The notes under the pieces are model-generated. The model saw nothing but the letters and a program-made list of their open reading frames with translations. It did no database searches and was not told the origin of the DNA. A stretch of DNA of 64,000 bases from Paraburkholderia sp. D15. Lineage in GTDB: Bacteria; Pseudomonadota; Gammaproteobacteria; Burkholderiales; Burkholderiaceae. Location of the stretch: assembly GCF_029910215.1 (NCBI RefSeq), contig NZ_CP110396.1:1364001-1428000 (forward strand). Direction: 5' to 3'. The stretch's first letter is position 1. The number at the start of each line of letters is the position of its first letter. Below are positions 36,504 through 45,428 of this stretch, piece after piece. Made by a program: the position numbers and the translations under genes.

Positions 36504-39245
36504 TCAATGTGCCTCTTCCCAATTCAGACCGGCGCCGACCTCGGCAACCAACGGCACCTTGAGATCGGCGACGCCGCACATCAGCTCGGGCAAACGCTTG
36601 CGCACGTCGGACAGTTCGGCGTCCGGCACTTCGAGGATCAATTCGTCGTGCACCTGCATGATCATGCGCGTGCCGATTTTCGAGTCTTCGATCCACTTCT
36701 GCACCGCGATCATCGACAGCTTGATCAGGTCGGCGGCCGTGCCTTGCATGGGCGCATTGATTGCCGCGCGCTCGGCGGCCTGGCGGCGCGGGCCGTTGCC
36801 GCCGTTGATTTCCGGCAGCCACAGGCGGCGGCCGAACACCGTCTCGACATAGCCCTTGGCCTTCGCGCTGACGCGCGTTTCGTCCATATAGCGCGCGACC
36901 CCCGGATAACGCGCGAAATAGCGGTCGATATAGAGCTTCGCGGCGTCGCGCGTAATGCCGAGGTTCGACGCGAGGCCGAACGAGCTCATGCCGTAGATCA
37001 GACCGAAGTTGATGACCTTGGCCACGCGGCGCTGATCGCTCGACACTTCGAGCGGCGTCACGCTGAAAATTTCCGCCGCGGTGGCGCGGTGAATGTCTTC
37101 GCCCTGCGAGAATGCGCGCAGCAACGATTCGTCGCCGGAAATGTGCGCCATGATCCGCAATTCGATCTGCGAATAATCAGCGGAGACCAGCTTGTGTCCG
37201 GGCGGCGCGATGAACGCCTCGCGGATCCGGCGGCCTTCGCCGGTGCGTACCGGAATGTTCTGCAGGTTCGGATCGTTCGATGCGAGACGCCCGGTGACGG
37301 CCACGGCCTGCGCGTAGTTCGTATGCACGCGGCCCGTGCTGGCGTTGACCATGCGCGGCAATTTATCGGTGTAGGTCGATTTGAGCTTCGACAAACCACG
37401 ATGTTCGAGCAGGATCTTCGGCAGCGGATAATCTTCGGCGAGCTTCTGCAATACTTCTTCGTCGGTGGACGGCGCGCCGCTCGGGGTCTTCTTCACCACC
37501 GGCAATGCAAGCTTCTCGAAGAAGATCTGTCCGATCTGCTTCGGCGAGCCGAGATTGAATTCGCCGCCGGCCAGCTCATACGCTTCTTTCTCGAGTTCGA
37601 TCAGACGCGCGGCGATTTCACTGCTCTGCACGCGCAGCTTCTCCGCGTCGATCAGCACGCCGGTGCGTTCCATCTTGCGCAGCACGCGTGAGGTCGGCAC
37701 TTCGATTTCGCGGTACACGTACTCGAGCGTTTTTTCCGCGGCGACTTGCGGATACAGCGCTTGATGCAGACGCAGCGTGACGTCGGCATCTTCCGCCGCG
37801 TATTCGGCGGCGGTTTCGAGCGCAACCTCGTCGAAACCGATCTGCGACGCACCCTTGCCCGCGACTTCTTCGTACTTGATCGTCTTGATGCCGAGATGGC
37901 GGAGCGCGAGGCTGTCCATGTCGTGCGTGCGGTGCGATTCGACCACGTACGATTGCAGCAACGTGTCGTGCTCGATGCCGCGCATTTCAATGCCGTAATT
38001 GGCCAGCACCTGCTCGTCGTACTTCAGATGCTGACCGACCTTCTTGCGATCGGCGCTTTCAAGCCACGGCTTGAGCCTGGCGAGCACTTCGTCGCGCGGC
38101 AACTGCACGGGTGCGTCCGGACCGCGATGCGCGAGCGGCACGTAAGCAGCGTGTCCCGCTTCGACCGAGAGCGACAGGCCGACGATCTGCGCGACCATCG
38201 GATCCAGCGAGGTGGTTTCCGTATCGAACGAAGTCAGTTCGGCGGCGTCGATCCTTGCGAGCCACGCGTCGAACTGCTCCCACGTCTGCACGGTTTCATA
38301 GTGCCGCTCGTGATCCACCGACAACGCCGGTTCCGCGTCCACTTGCGGACCTTCCACGACGTCGGCGATTTCCACCTCGCGCAGCCAGGTCTTGAAGCCG
38401 TGGCGCGCGAACACGTCGCGCAGTTCGTCGCGCGCTTCCGGCTTGCTTTGCAGACTTTCCTCGATCGACACGATGTGCGCGGTCAGATCGCAATGGCGCT
38501 CGACGGTCACGAGTTTGCGCGCCATCGGCAGGAAATCCAGCGCGCGGCGCAGATTGTCTCCTACCGCACCTTTGATCTCGTCCGCATGTGCGACGATGCC
38601 ATCCAGCGAGTCGAATTGCGTGAGCCACTTGAGCGCGGTTTTCGGCCCGCACTTCTCGACGCCCGGCACGTTGTCGACCGTATCGCCGATCAACGACAGA
38701 TAGTCGATGATGCGTTCCGGCGGCACGCCGAACTTGGCGATCACGCCGGCACGGTCGAGCGTTTCGTTGGTCATCGTATTGATGAGGGTGACATGATCCG
38801 ACACGAGCTGCGCCAGATCCTTGTCACCGGTCGACACGATCACGTTCATGCCGTGTTTCTCGGCTGCGGTGCTGAGCGTGCCGATCACGTCGTCGGCCTC
38901 GACGCCTTCGATCATCAGCAAGGGCCAGCCGAGCGCGCGCACGGCCACGTGAATCGGCTCGATCTGACGCGCGAGATCGTCCGGCATCGATGGACGGTTC
39001 GCCTTATAGTCGGGATACCAGTCGTCGCGAAACGTTTTGCCCTTGGCGTCGAACACGCACGCGCTATACTCTGCCGTGACTTCCTTGCGCATGCGCCGCA
39101 GCATGTTGATCATCCCGTAGAGCGCACCCGTGGGGCCGCCTTCGGGACCGCGCAGATCAGGCATCGCATGGTAGGCCCGGTACAGATAACTCGAACCGTC
39201 GACCAATAGCAGGGTCTTACCTTCAAGGTTTCGTTCTTCAGGCAT
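36504..39245 (-). CDS. polA: DNA polymerase I
   Basis: The protein is 913 aa. N-terminal 5'-3' exonuclease (TLLLVDGSSYLYRAYHAMPDL...STGDKDLAQLV); middle 3'-5' exonuclease with the Asp/Glu pair SFDTETTSLDPM; C-terminal polymerase with SADYSQIELRIMAHISGD and MQVHDELILEVP. Full length, all catalytic motifs present. It fills gaps in repair and removes primers. Its start codon is 1 bp away from the divergent LOG-family gene. Confidence 0.97.
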   Translation of the reverse strand: MPEERNLEGKTLLLVDGSSYLYRAYHAMPDLRGPEGGPTGALYGMINMLRRMRKEVTAEYSACVFDAKGKTFRDDWYPDYKANRPSMPDDLARQIEPIHVAVRALGWPLLMIEGVEADDVIGTLSTAAEKHGMNVIVSTGDKDLAQLVSDHVTLINTMTNETLDRAGVIAKFGVPPERIIDYLSLIGDTVDNVPGVEKCGPKTALKWLTQFDSLDGIVAHADEIKGAVGDNLRRALDFLPMARKLVTVERHCDLTAHIVSIEESLQSKPEARDELRDVFARHGFKTWLREVEIADVVEGPQVDAEPALSVDHERHYETVQTWEQFDAWLARIDAAELTSFDTETTSLDPMVAQIVGLSLSVEAGHAAYVPLAHRGPDAPVQLPRDEVLARLKPWLESADRKKVGQHLKYDEQVLANYGIEMRGIEHDTLLQSYVVESHRTHDMDSLALRHLGIKTIKYEEVAGKGASQIGFDEVALETAAEYAAEDADVTLRLHQALYPQVAAEKTLEYVYREIEVPTSRVLRKMERTGVLIDAEKLRVQSSEIAARLIELEKEAYELAGGEFNLGSPKQIGQIFFEKLALPVVKKTPSGAPSTDEEVLQKLAEDYPLPKILLEHRGLSKLKSTYTDKLPRMVNASTGRVHTNYAQAVAVTGRLASNDPNLQNIPVRTGEGRRIREAFIAPPGHKLVSADYSQIELRIMAHISGDESLLRAFSQGEDIHRATAAEIFSVTPLEVSSDQRRVAKVINFGLIYGMSSFGLASNLGITRDAAKLYIDRYFARYPGVARYMDETRVSAKAKGYVETVFGRRLWLPEINGGNGPRRQAAERAAINAPMQGTAADLIKLSMIAVQKWIEDSKIGTRMIMQVHDELILEVPDAELSDVRKRLPELMCGVADLKVPLVAEVGAGLNWEEAH

Positions 39246-39246
39246 T

Positions 39247-39990
39247 ATGACTAAGAGAAAAGTGATTCCGAGTCTGCGATCGCTCGCAGATCAAGAGCGC
39301 GCAACGGCCAAGAAGGCCCGCGCATCGTGGCAGATGTTCACGATTATGGCAGAGTTTATCGAGGCGACCGAGTACCTCTCGGAGATTCGTCCGGCCGTCA
39401 GCATCTACGGTTCGGCGCGGCTCAAGCCGAACTCGCCGTACTACAAACTCGCCACGCAAATCGCGCGCAAGCTCTCCGATGCGGGCTTCGCGGTGATCTC
39501 CGGCGGCGGCCCCGGCATCATGGAAGCGGCCAACAAGGGCGCACATGCGGGCAAGGCGCCGTCGGTCGGTCTGAACATCGAATTGCCGCACGAACAATCG
39601 GGCAATCAGTGGCAGGACATCTCGCTGCGCTTCCGCCATTTCTTCACGCGCAAGGTCACGTTCGTGAAGAACTCGGACGCGGTGATCGTGATGCCGGGCG
39701 GCTTCGGCACGCTGGATGAACTCGCCGAAGTACTCACGCTGATCCAAACCAAGAAGTCGCGCCACGTGCCGATCATTCTGGTGGGCGCCGAGTTCTGGGA
39801 AGGCCTGCTCGCGTGGTTCAAGAACTCGCTCACGCCGATGGGCCTGATCAATCCCACCGACATGGATCTGATGCAGGTGATCGACGATCCGGATCAGGTG
39901 CTCGAAGCGGTGCTGAAGTTCTACGAAGACCGCGAAGAAGCCGAACCGCATCCGGCCAAATCGGATGAAGACCGGATGTTCTATCTGTAA
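39247..39990 (+). CDS. LOG-family protein (TIGR00730 type)
   Basis: The protein is 247 aa with the family pair GGGPGIMEAANKGAHAG and PGGFGTLDELAEVLT, the latter forming the nucleotide site. The family includes cytokinin-activating phosphoribohydrolases and nucleotide 5'-monophosphate nucleosidases such as PpnN, so it probably cleaves a nucleoside monophosphate. The start is 1 bp from the polA start on the other strand and its ribosome binding site would lie within polA codons. Confidence 0.9.
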   Translation: MTKRKVIPSLRSLADQERATAKKARASWQMFTIMAEFIEATEYLSEIRPAVSIYGSARLKPNSPYYKLATQIARKLSDAGFAVISGGGPGIMEAANKGAHAGKAPSVGLNIELPHEQSGNQWQDISLRFRHFFTRKVTFVKNSDAVIVMPGGFGTLDELAEVLTLIQTKKSRHVPIILVGAEFWEGLLAWFKNSLTPMGLINPTDMDLMQVIDDPDQVLEAVLKFYEDREEAEPHPAKSDEDRMFYL

Positions 39991-39996
39991 CCCTGG

Positions 39997-40914
39997 CTAA
40001 GGGGCAGCCTCCAGGCTGCCCGCTTCAGCGACATCCGTCTGGTCGCCTTGCGCCTGCAGCCACTCGCAGAATTGCGCGACCAGCGGCGCCTGCGCAACCT
40101 CGCGGCGCGCCACCCACCAATAGCCGCGCGCATCGATTCGCGGACCGCTCAACGGCACGACCAGGCGCCCGGACACGAGTTCATCCGCGAGCAAGGGCAA
40201 CGGTCCGAGCGCCACGCCGAGACCATCCACCGCCGCCTGCAACGCCAGGTAGAAGTGGTCGAACGACTGCTTCTTCCGGCATTTAACCGTCACCCCTGCC
40301 GCCGATAACCAGTTGGCCCATGCATCCGGTCGCGTATCGGAATGCAGCAGCACGTGCCGCGCGAGATCGTCGGCAACCTTGATCGGCGAGCGCTGCAACA
40401 GCGCCGGACTGCACACCGGTATCTCGCTCTCTCCAAGAAAGTGGCCACTCACGCAATTTGGCCAATGCGCGGGCCCGCGACGCACCGCGACATCGAAACT
40501 CTCCAGCGTATCGACCGGCGCGTTCGAAGTGGACAATCTCAGTTCCACGTTCGGCACCTTGCGCTGGAACTGATGCAGACGCGGCAACAACCACTTCATC
40601 GCGAACGTGGGTAGCGCGTTCACGCGCAAGACGTGGACGACGCCGGTGTCGCGCAGTTGATCGGTGGCGAGTGCGATGCTGTCGAAGGCGGCCTGCACGG
40701 TGGACAGATAGCGGCGGCCGTCGTCGGTCAGACGCACGCGCTTGCCGCGGCGCTGGAACACCTGCACGCCAAGCCACGTTTCGAACGACGCCACCTGGCG
40801 GCTGATTGCACCGTGCGTCACATGCAATTCGTTCGCCGCGGCGGTGAAGCTTTCGTGACGCGCGGCGGCTTCGAAAGCGCGCAGCGCCGGGAAGGGAGGA
40901 AGATTACGGGCCAT
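39997..40914 (-). CDS. LysR-type regulator (GcvA-like)
   Basis: The protein is 305 aa. The N-terminal winged helix-turn-helix LRAFEAAARHESFTAAANELHVTHGAISRQVASFETWLGVQVFQRRGKRVRLTDDG is closest in pattern to GcvA-type regulators. A periplasmic-binding-like effector domain follows. A perfect inverted repeat lies 3 bp upstream of its start. It is divergent from the chromate transporter genes and may control them. Confidence 0.92.
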   Translation of the reverse strand: MARNLPPFPALRAFEAAARHESFTAAANELHVTHGAISRQVASFETWLGVQVFQRRGKRVRLTDDGRRYLSTVQAAFDSIALATDQLRDTGVVHVLRVNALPTFAMKWLLPRLHQFQRKVPNVELRLSTSNAPVDTLESFDVAVRRGPAHWPNCVSGHFLGESEIPVCSPALLQRSPIKVADDLARHVLLHSDTRPDAWANWLSAAGVTVKCRKKQSFDHFYLALQAAVDGLGVALGPLPLLADELVSGRLVVPLSGPRIDARGYWWVARREVAQAPLVAQFCEWLQAQGDQTDVAEAGSLEAAP

Positions 40915-40916
40915 GC

Positions 40917-40935
40917 TTGTGATTCTAGATCACAA
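40917..40935. promoter_or_regulatory. Inverted repeat, likely LysR operator
   Basis: TTGTGAT-TCTAG-ATCACAA, 7-bp perfect arms, in the 96-bp gap between the LysR gene and chrA. It fits the T-N11-A rule of LysR binding sites and suits autoregulation. Confidence 0.6.
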
Positions 40936-41010
40936 AGGCGCACCGAAAAATCGTTTTGCGCGCCACGGGTTCGGCGCTAATCTGCTGAGCTTGAACTGGA
41001 AGCCTGCAAT

Positions 41011-41580
41011 ATGGATCAAGACCTCACCGCGCCCGAGTCCGCACTCGCGCCAACACCCACACTGCGGGAAATTTTCGGCGGCTTTCTCGGCCTTGGACTC
41101 ATTTCGTTTGGCGGAGCGCTGCCATTGGCGAGGCGCGCGCTGGTCGAACAGCGCCGCTGGCTCACCAGCGAAGAATTCACCGACCTGCTGGGCCTGTGCC
41201 AATTTTTGCCGGGCGGCAACGTCATCAATCTATCGGTCGCGATGGGCATGCGCTTTCGCGGCGTGCCGGGCGCGTTGGCCGGTCTGCTTGGGTTGATCGC
41301 GGGGCCTTCGCTGGTGGTGATCGGACTCGGTGTGCTGTACGAACATACGCAGAACGATCCGCATGTGCGTCATCTTTTTGCTGGACTGGCCGCTGCCGCG
41401 GCGGGCTTGCTGATTTCGATGGCGGTGAAAATCGTGCTGCCGTTGCGCAATAAGCCGCTGGCGGCAGTGATCGCCGCGCTCGGTTTCGTCGCCATCGCGG
41501 TATTGCGTCTACCGCTGTTGCCCACCATGCTCGTATTGACGCCGCTCAGCATCTACATTGCATCGAGGAGCGCCCGATGA
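41011..41580 (+). CDS. chrA: Chromate transporter, N-terminal-half subunit
   Basis: The protein is 189 aa with several membrane segments. ChrA signature region: GLGLISFGGALPLARRALVEQRRWLT...FLPGGNVINLSVAMG. It is a short-chain CHR protein, working as one half of a pair with the next gene. It exports or exchanges chromate or a related anion. Its stop overlaps the next start (ATGA). Confidence 0.9.
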   Translation: MDQDLTAPESALAPTPTLREIFGGFLGLGLISFGGALPLARRALVEQRRWLTSEEFTDLLGLCQFLPGGNVINLSVAMGMRFRGVPGALAGLLGLIAGPSLVVIGLGVLYEHTQNDPHVRHLFAGLAAAAAGLLISMAVKIVLPLRNKPLAAVIAALGFVAIAVLRLPLLPTMLVLTPLSIYIASRSAR

Positions 41581-42107
41581 CCGACACGCTCATTGCCCTC
41601 GCGGTCATTTTCAGTCAGCTCTCGCTGCTCGCGTTCGGCGGCGGCAATACGATTCTTCCGGAGATGCAGCGGCAGGTGGTGGACGTGCACCACTGGATGC
41701 CGGCCAGCGAGTTCAGCGCATTGTTCGCGCTCGCGCAGGCGGCGCCGGGACCGAACCTGATGATCGTCACACTGGTCGGCTGGCATGTGGCCGGCTGGGC
41801 GGGGATGCTGGTGACGTCGGTAGCGAAGTTCGGGCCGTCGTCGCTGGTGACGATACTGGCGTTGCACGCGTGGGAGCGCTTCAAGGACCGCCCGTGGCGA
41901 CGCTACGCGCAACTGGGGCTAGTGCCGGTGACGGCGGGCATTGTCGCGGCGAGCGCGGTGCTGATCGCAAGGGCATCGGACCCGACGGCGATCGCATGGG
42001 GCATCACCGCCTTCACAGCGGCATTGTCATTGAAGACTCGGGTGCACCCGCTCTGGCTGCTGGCCGCGGGAAGTTTGATCGGATTGACGGGGTTCGGGCA
42101 GATGTGA
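41577..42107 (+). CDS. chrA: Chromate transporter, second subunit
   Basis: The protein is 176 aa and carries the matching CHR half: SQLSLLAFGGGNTILPEMQRQVVDVHHWM...LAQAAPGPNLMIVTLVGWHVAG. Opposite membrane topology to the first half is expected for such pairs. It overlaps the previous gene by 4 bp, and its 3' end overlaps the convergent NYN gene by 95 bp. Confidence 0.9.
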   Translation: MTDTLIALAVIFSQLSLLAFGGGNTILPEMQRQVVDVHHWMPASEFSALFALAQAAPGPNLMIVTLVGWHVAGWAGMLVTSVAKFGPSSLVTILALHAWERFKDRPWRRYAQLGLVPVTAGIVAASAVLIARASDPTAIAWGITAFTAALSLKTRVHPLWLLAAGSLIGLTGFGQM

Positions 42108-42819
42108 CGCGAGGTCGCTGCGGGCACGTGGATCGCAGACCATCGATATGCTCGTGCAGATTGGCGGGGATGTGTTGCCACATCGGATCGAGAATGAAAT
42201 CGATGCCCTCGCGCCTCGCCTGTTTTGCCGCGGGCACGAAGTCGGCGTCGCCGGCGATCAACACGATCTGATCGACCTGTTTCTTGAATGCCAGCGATGA
42301 AACGTCCAACCCGATGCGCATGTCCACGCCTTTCTGCCGAAAGTCGACCGCTACATCGTTGGGCGTGATATCCGCCATCTGAATCTTGCCGGACAACAAG
42401 AGCGCCACCTTGTCGGGCTTGATCGCCCATTGCGTGAATGCCGACAGATGCCCGAGCCTCAGCGCGACCTTCCGCATGCCGCGCAGATGTTCGTGCAATT
42501 CCAGACGGAACGTTGCCTCGCTGGATTTGCCGAAATCGATTGCCTGCTTGCTGATCGGGTTGTGCATCTTCTTGTCGAGCGGCGGACAGTCGTAAAAGAA
42601 AATACGATAAAGATCGTGCCGCTGCTGTGGCCCCCGCTCGCGCTCGATCCCCGTTCCCGCGCCGCCACCATTGCGCCGAGGATTCCTAAACGTTAAATGC
42701 GCGCAAGCCCACCGATGGGCGCATTCCGCAGCCCGGCGCGCGTCATGAGCATTGTGTGGTTCGATTGCGCGAAAGCGCTTGATGAAGAAAGCCCCGTCGA
42801 TGAGGATCGCTGTCGACAT
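42013..42819 (-). CDS. NYN-domain (LabA/DUF88-type) protein
   Basis: The protein is 268 aa from the ATG at 42819 (AGGGGGTGAAA upstream). The N-terminal ILIDGAFFIKRF and the later LDVSSLAFKKQVDQIVLIAGDADFVPAAKQARREG give the conserved Asp residues of NYN/PIN-like ribonucleases. The last 30 residues are Pro/Arg-rich, lie antisense to the chromate transporter gene, and are probably not part of the fold. It may be an RNase of unknown target. Confidence 0.85.
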   Translation of the reverse strand: MSTAILIDGAFFIKRFRAIEPHNAHDARRAAECAHRWACAHLTFRNPRRNGGGAGTGIERERGPQQRHDLYRIFFYDCPPLDKKMHNPISKQAIDFGKSSEATFRLELHEHLRGMRKVALRLGHLSAFTQWAIKPDKVALLLSGKIQMADITPNDVAVDFRQKGVDMRIGLDVSSLAFKKQVDQIVLIAGDADFVPAAKQARREGIDFILDPMWQHIPANLHEHIDGLRSTCPQRPRVTSARTPSIRSNFPRPAARAGAPESSMTMPL

Positions 42820-42922
42820 TTTCACCCCCTGTTTTACCGGCCCAGAATGCAAAAAAGCCCAAGGGTTCGGCGCGGCGCTGGATGAGGTGCGTCGGCTTAC
42901 TGCCAAGGGCTACATGACCGTT

Positions 42923-42951
42923 AATGTAGCATCCGTTACTAACGTTTTCAA
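42923..42951 (-). promoter_or_regulatory. Promoter of the NYN gene
   Basis: Minus strand TTGAAA (complement of 42946-42951), 17-bp spacer, TACATT (complement of 42923-42928). Leader of about 95 nt. Confidence 0.6.
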
Positions 42952-43048
42952 CAAATTTTGGGTGTAAAATTTTCGTTCACGCTCAAGACATAAAATCCCT
43001 TTCTCTTTATAAGAGAAACTGAGAATTTTCTTACTTCGAAGCGAGTCG

Positions 43049-44575
43049 TTACTGAAACGCCACTTCCGCGAAACTGCGCAGCTTCCGGCTATGCAGTCGA
43101 TGCAAACCGTTCATCCGCAGCAACTCCATCGCCTTCACGCCGATCTGCAAATGCTGATCGACCTGCGCGCGATAAAACTGGTCGGCCATGCCGGGCAATT
43201 TCAACTCGCCGTGCAGCGGCTTATCCGACACGCACAGCAACGTGCCGTAGGGCACCCGGAAACGAAAACCGTTTGCCGCGATCGTCGCGCTTTCCATGTC
43301 GAGCGCAACCGCGCGGCTTTGCGACAGACGCTGCACCGGCTCGCGATGATCGCGCAGTTCCCAGTTGCGGTTGTCGACGCTCGCCACCGTGCCCGTACGC
43401 ATCACGCGCTTGAGTTCTACACCGTCCAGTTGCGTGATCTGCGCGACCGCACGCTCCAGCGCAACCTGCACTTCGGCGAGCGCCGGAATCGGCACCCACA
43501 GCGGCAGGTCGTCGTCGAGCACGTGATCCTCGCGGACGTAGCCGTGCGCCAGCACGTAGTCGCCGAGACGCTGCGTATTGCGCAGCCCCGCGCAATGACC
43601 CAGCATGATCCACGCATGCGGGCGCAGCACGGCGATGTGGTCGGTGATGGTCTTCGCGTTCGATGGCCCGACGCCGATGTTGACCATCGTGATGCCGCTG
43701 CCGTCCGCGCGTTTCAGGTGATAGGCGGGCATCTGCGGCAGACGCGGCGGCGCGGTGCCCTCCTGCGCCTGTTCGCCGAGATTCTCGTTGTACGTGATCA
43801 CGTCGCCGGGTTCGACGAACGACGTGTATTCGCTGCGATACGCGCGCAGTTCCTCGTCGTCGGTGTGGGCCATCATCGTGCGGCCGAGTTTGACGAACTC
43901 GTCGATATAAAACTGATAGTTCGTGTACAGCACGTAATTCTGGCAATGCGTCGGCGACGTGGCCGTGTAGTGCTTCAGCCGATGCAGCGAGAAGTCCACC
44001 CGCGCCGCCGTGAACAGCGCAAGCGGATGCGGGTCGCCCGGCAGCGGCTCGTACGTGCCGTTGACGATGCGATCGTCGAGCAGCGCCAGATCCGGTGTAT
44101 CGAACACGTCGCGCATCAGGAACAGGCGTTCGCGATCCAGATCACCTTCAAGGTGAATGCCCTCGGCGAACGCGAAATGAATCGGAATCGGCTGCTCCGA
44201 CACGCCGACCTCGATCTTCACGTGGTGATTCTTGGCCAGCAGCCGCAATTGCTCGCGATAGTAATTGCCGAACAGGTCCGGCCGCGTGACGGTCGTCTCG
44301 AACACGCCCGGACCCGCGACGAAACCGTACGACCGGCGCGAATCGATGTGGGTATTGATCTCGGTACGCACACGCACGAACGGGTAACAGGCACGCACCC
44401 GGCGTTCGAACAACTCGTTGCGGCGGTAGCGCGCAAAGGCGTCGCGCAGGAACGAGGTGTTCGCTTCGTAAATCGCCGAGAGGCGGGTGACCGCTTCGGC
44501 GGCGTCGTCGAAGGATTCGGTTGGGAAGCTGTTAGCGGGAGTCTGCACCGCGCGTTGATTGGTATCGTTGTTCAT
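43049..44575 (-). CDS. amn: AMP nucleosidase
   Basis: The protein is 508 aa from MNNDTNQRA; a second ATG six bases upstream is equally placed behind GAGGCGA. The N-terminal half is the Amn-specific domain (FARYRRNELFERRVRACYPFVRV). The C-terminal half is the nucleoside phosphorylase-like fold (MVNIGVGPSNAKTITDHIAVLRPHAWIMLGHCAGL...ALDMESATIAANGFRFRVPYG). It hydrolyses AMP to adenine and ribose 5-phosphate, balancing the adenylate pool. Confidence 0.95.
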   Translation of the reverse strand: MNNDTNQRAVQTPANSFPTESFDDAAEAVTRLSAIYEANTSFLRDAFARYRRNELFERRVRACYPFVRVRTEINTHIDSRRSYGFVAGPGVFETTVTRPDLFGNYYREQLRLLAKNHHVKIEVGVSEQPIPIHFAFAEGIHLEGDLDRERLFLMRDVFDTPDLALLDDRIVNGTYEPLPGDPHPLALFTAARVDFSLHRLKHYTATSPTHCQNYVLYTNYQFYIDEFVKLGRTMMAHTDDEELRAYRSEYTSFVEPGDVITYNENLGEQAQEGTAPPRLPQMPAYHLKRADGSGITMVNIGVGPSNAKTITDHIAVLRPHAWIMLGHCAGLRNTQRLGDYVLAHGYVREDHVLDDDLPLWVPIPALAEVQVALERAVAQITQLDGVELKRVMRTGTVASVDNRNWELRDHREPVQRLSQSRAVALDMESATIAANGFRFRVPYGTLLCVSDKPLHGELKLPGMADQFYRAQVDQHLQIGVKAMELLRMNGLHRLHSRKLRSFAEVAFQ

Positions 44576-44775
44576 CTTCATTCGCCTCGATTGATGCGAC
44601 GACATTACCACGGAACCCGTGATCGCCAAATGACCTTGCGACGCTTGCCAGCCCGGCCGCGGCAAGCCGCGTGGGATTGCGCACATGTGGCGCGAAAGCG
44701 GCGCAAAATAAGGCAATCGCGCTCGTCGGCGTGGCTGGATTTGCTAGAATCGGGCCACCTTATTGGAGAATCACC

Positions 44776-45171
44776 ATGAAGCCGCTCCTTCCCGTCGCCG
44801 TTGCACTGGCCCTCGCCTTTGGCAACGCCGCGATGGCTGCCCAGCCTGTCGATGACACTCCGCCCCCCGGTGCACCTCAGTCGGCCAATGAACGCGCCGG
44901 CCTGCCCGACCTGGAGAAGATCAATCGCCCGGCCGCCGAGGTCAGTTCGAAGGTTGAAATCAACGTGCCGCGCACGCCGAGCTTCTACGAAAAGAGCCCT
45001 AACGGCACCGAAATCACCGAATACCGCGACAAAGGCAAGCCCGTCGAGATCAACGTGCATTCGAATCTCGGCACGCGCTATCAGATGAGCGCGCCGCTCG
45101 ACACGTCGCCGAAGGTGCGCGACAACGGTCAGGCCAGCACGCGCTTGCCGTCCGTGCATTTGACCTACTGA
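44776..45171 (+). CDS. DUF2782 exported protein
   Basis: The protein is 131 aa from the ATG at 44776 (TTGGAGAATCACC). Signal peptide MKPLLPVAVALALAFGNAAMA. The mature part has the TEITEYRDKGKPVEINVHSNLGTRYQM core of DUF2782, a periplasmic family often found next to thrB or polA in beta-proteobacteria. Function unknown. Confidence 0.88.
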   Translation: MKPLLPVAVALALAFGNAAMAAQPVDDTPPPGAPQSANERAGLPDLEKINRPAAEVSSKVEINVPRTPSFYEKSPNGTEITEYRDKGKPVEINVHSNLGTRYQMSAPLDTSPKVRDNGQASTRLPSVHLTY

Positions 45172-45266
45172 TTGACTGATGCATGACGGCCTGGCGATCC
45201 TGACCGGACCGTTGGGCCGCGGACCCCACAAGTCGTCGCGCGATACAGCCGAAAGAAAGGGCCGGT

Positions 45267-45289
45267 CAGTCCGCTTACGAGGCGGACTG
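45267..45289. repeat. 8-bp perfect stem-loop before thrB
   Basis: CAGTCCGC-TTACGAG-GCGGACTG in the 257-bp gap between the DUF2782 gene and thrB. No T-run. The rest of the gap shows nothing I recognise. Confidence 0.45.
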
Positions 45290-45428
45290 CGCAGGGAAGA
45301 TCCAACGCGGTAAGACCGCGTAAGTTTTTCGATGCCCATCGACCCGGCGTTCGACACCACGTCCTACCCGCCACATCTCGCACTGGCCGTCTTGCGCCAG
45401 CCCGACCAACCTGATCGACATTTCCCGC

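Noticed and set aside
36348..37691. Long rightward frames opposite polA
   Set aside because: Antisense shadows in GC-rich DNA. polA is intact on the other strand.
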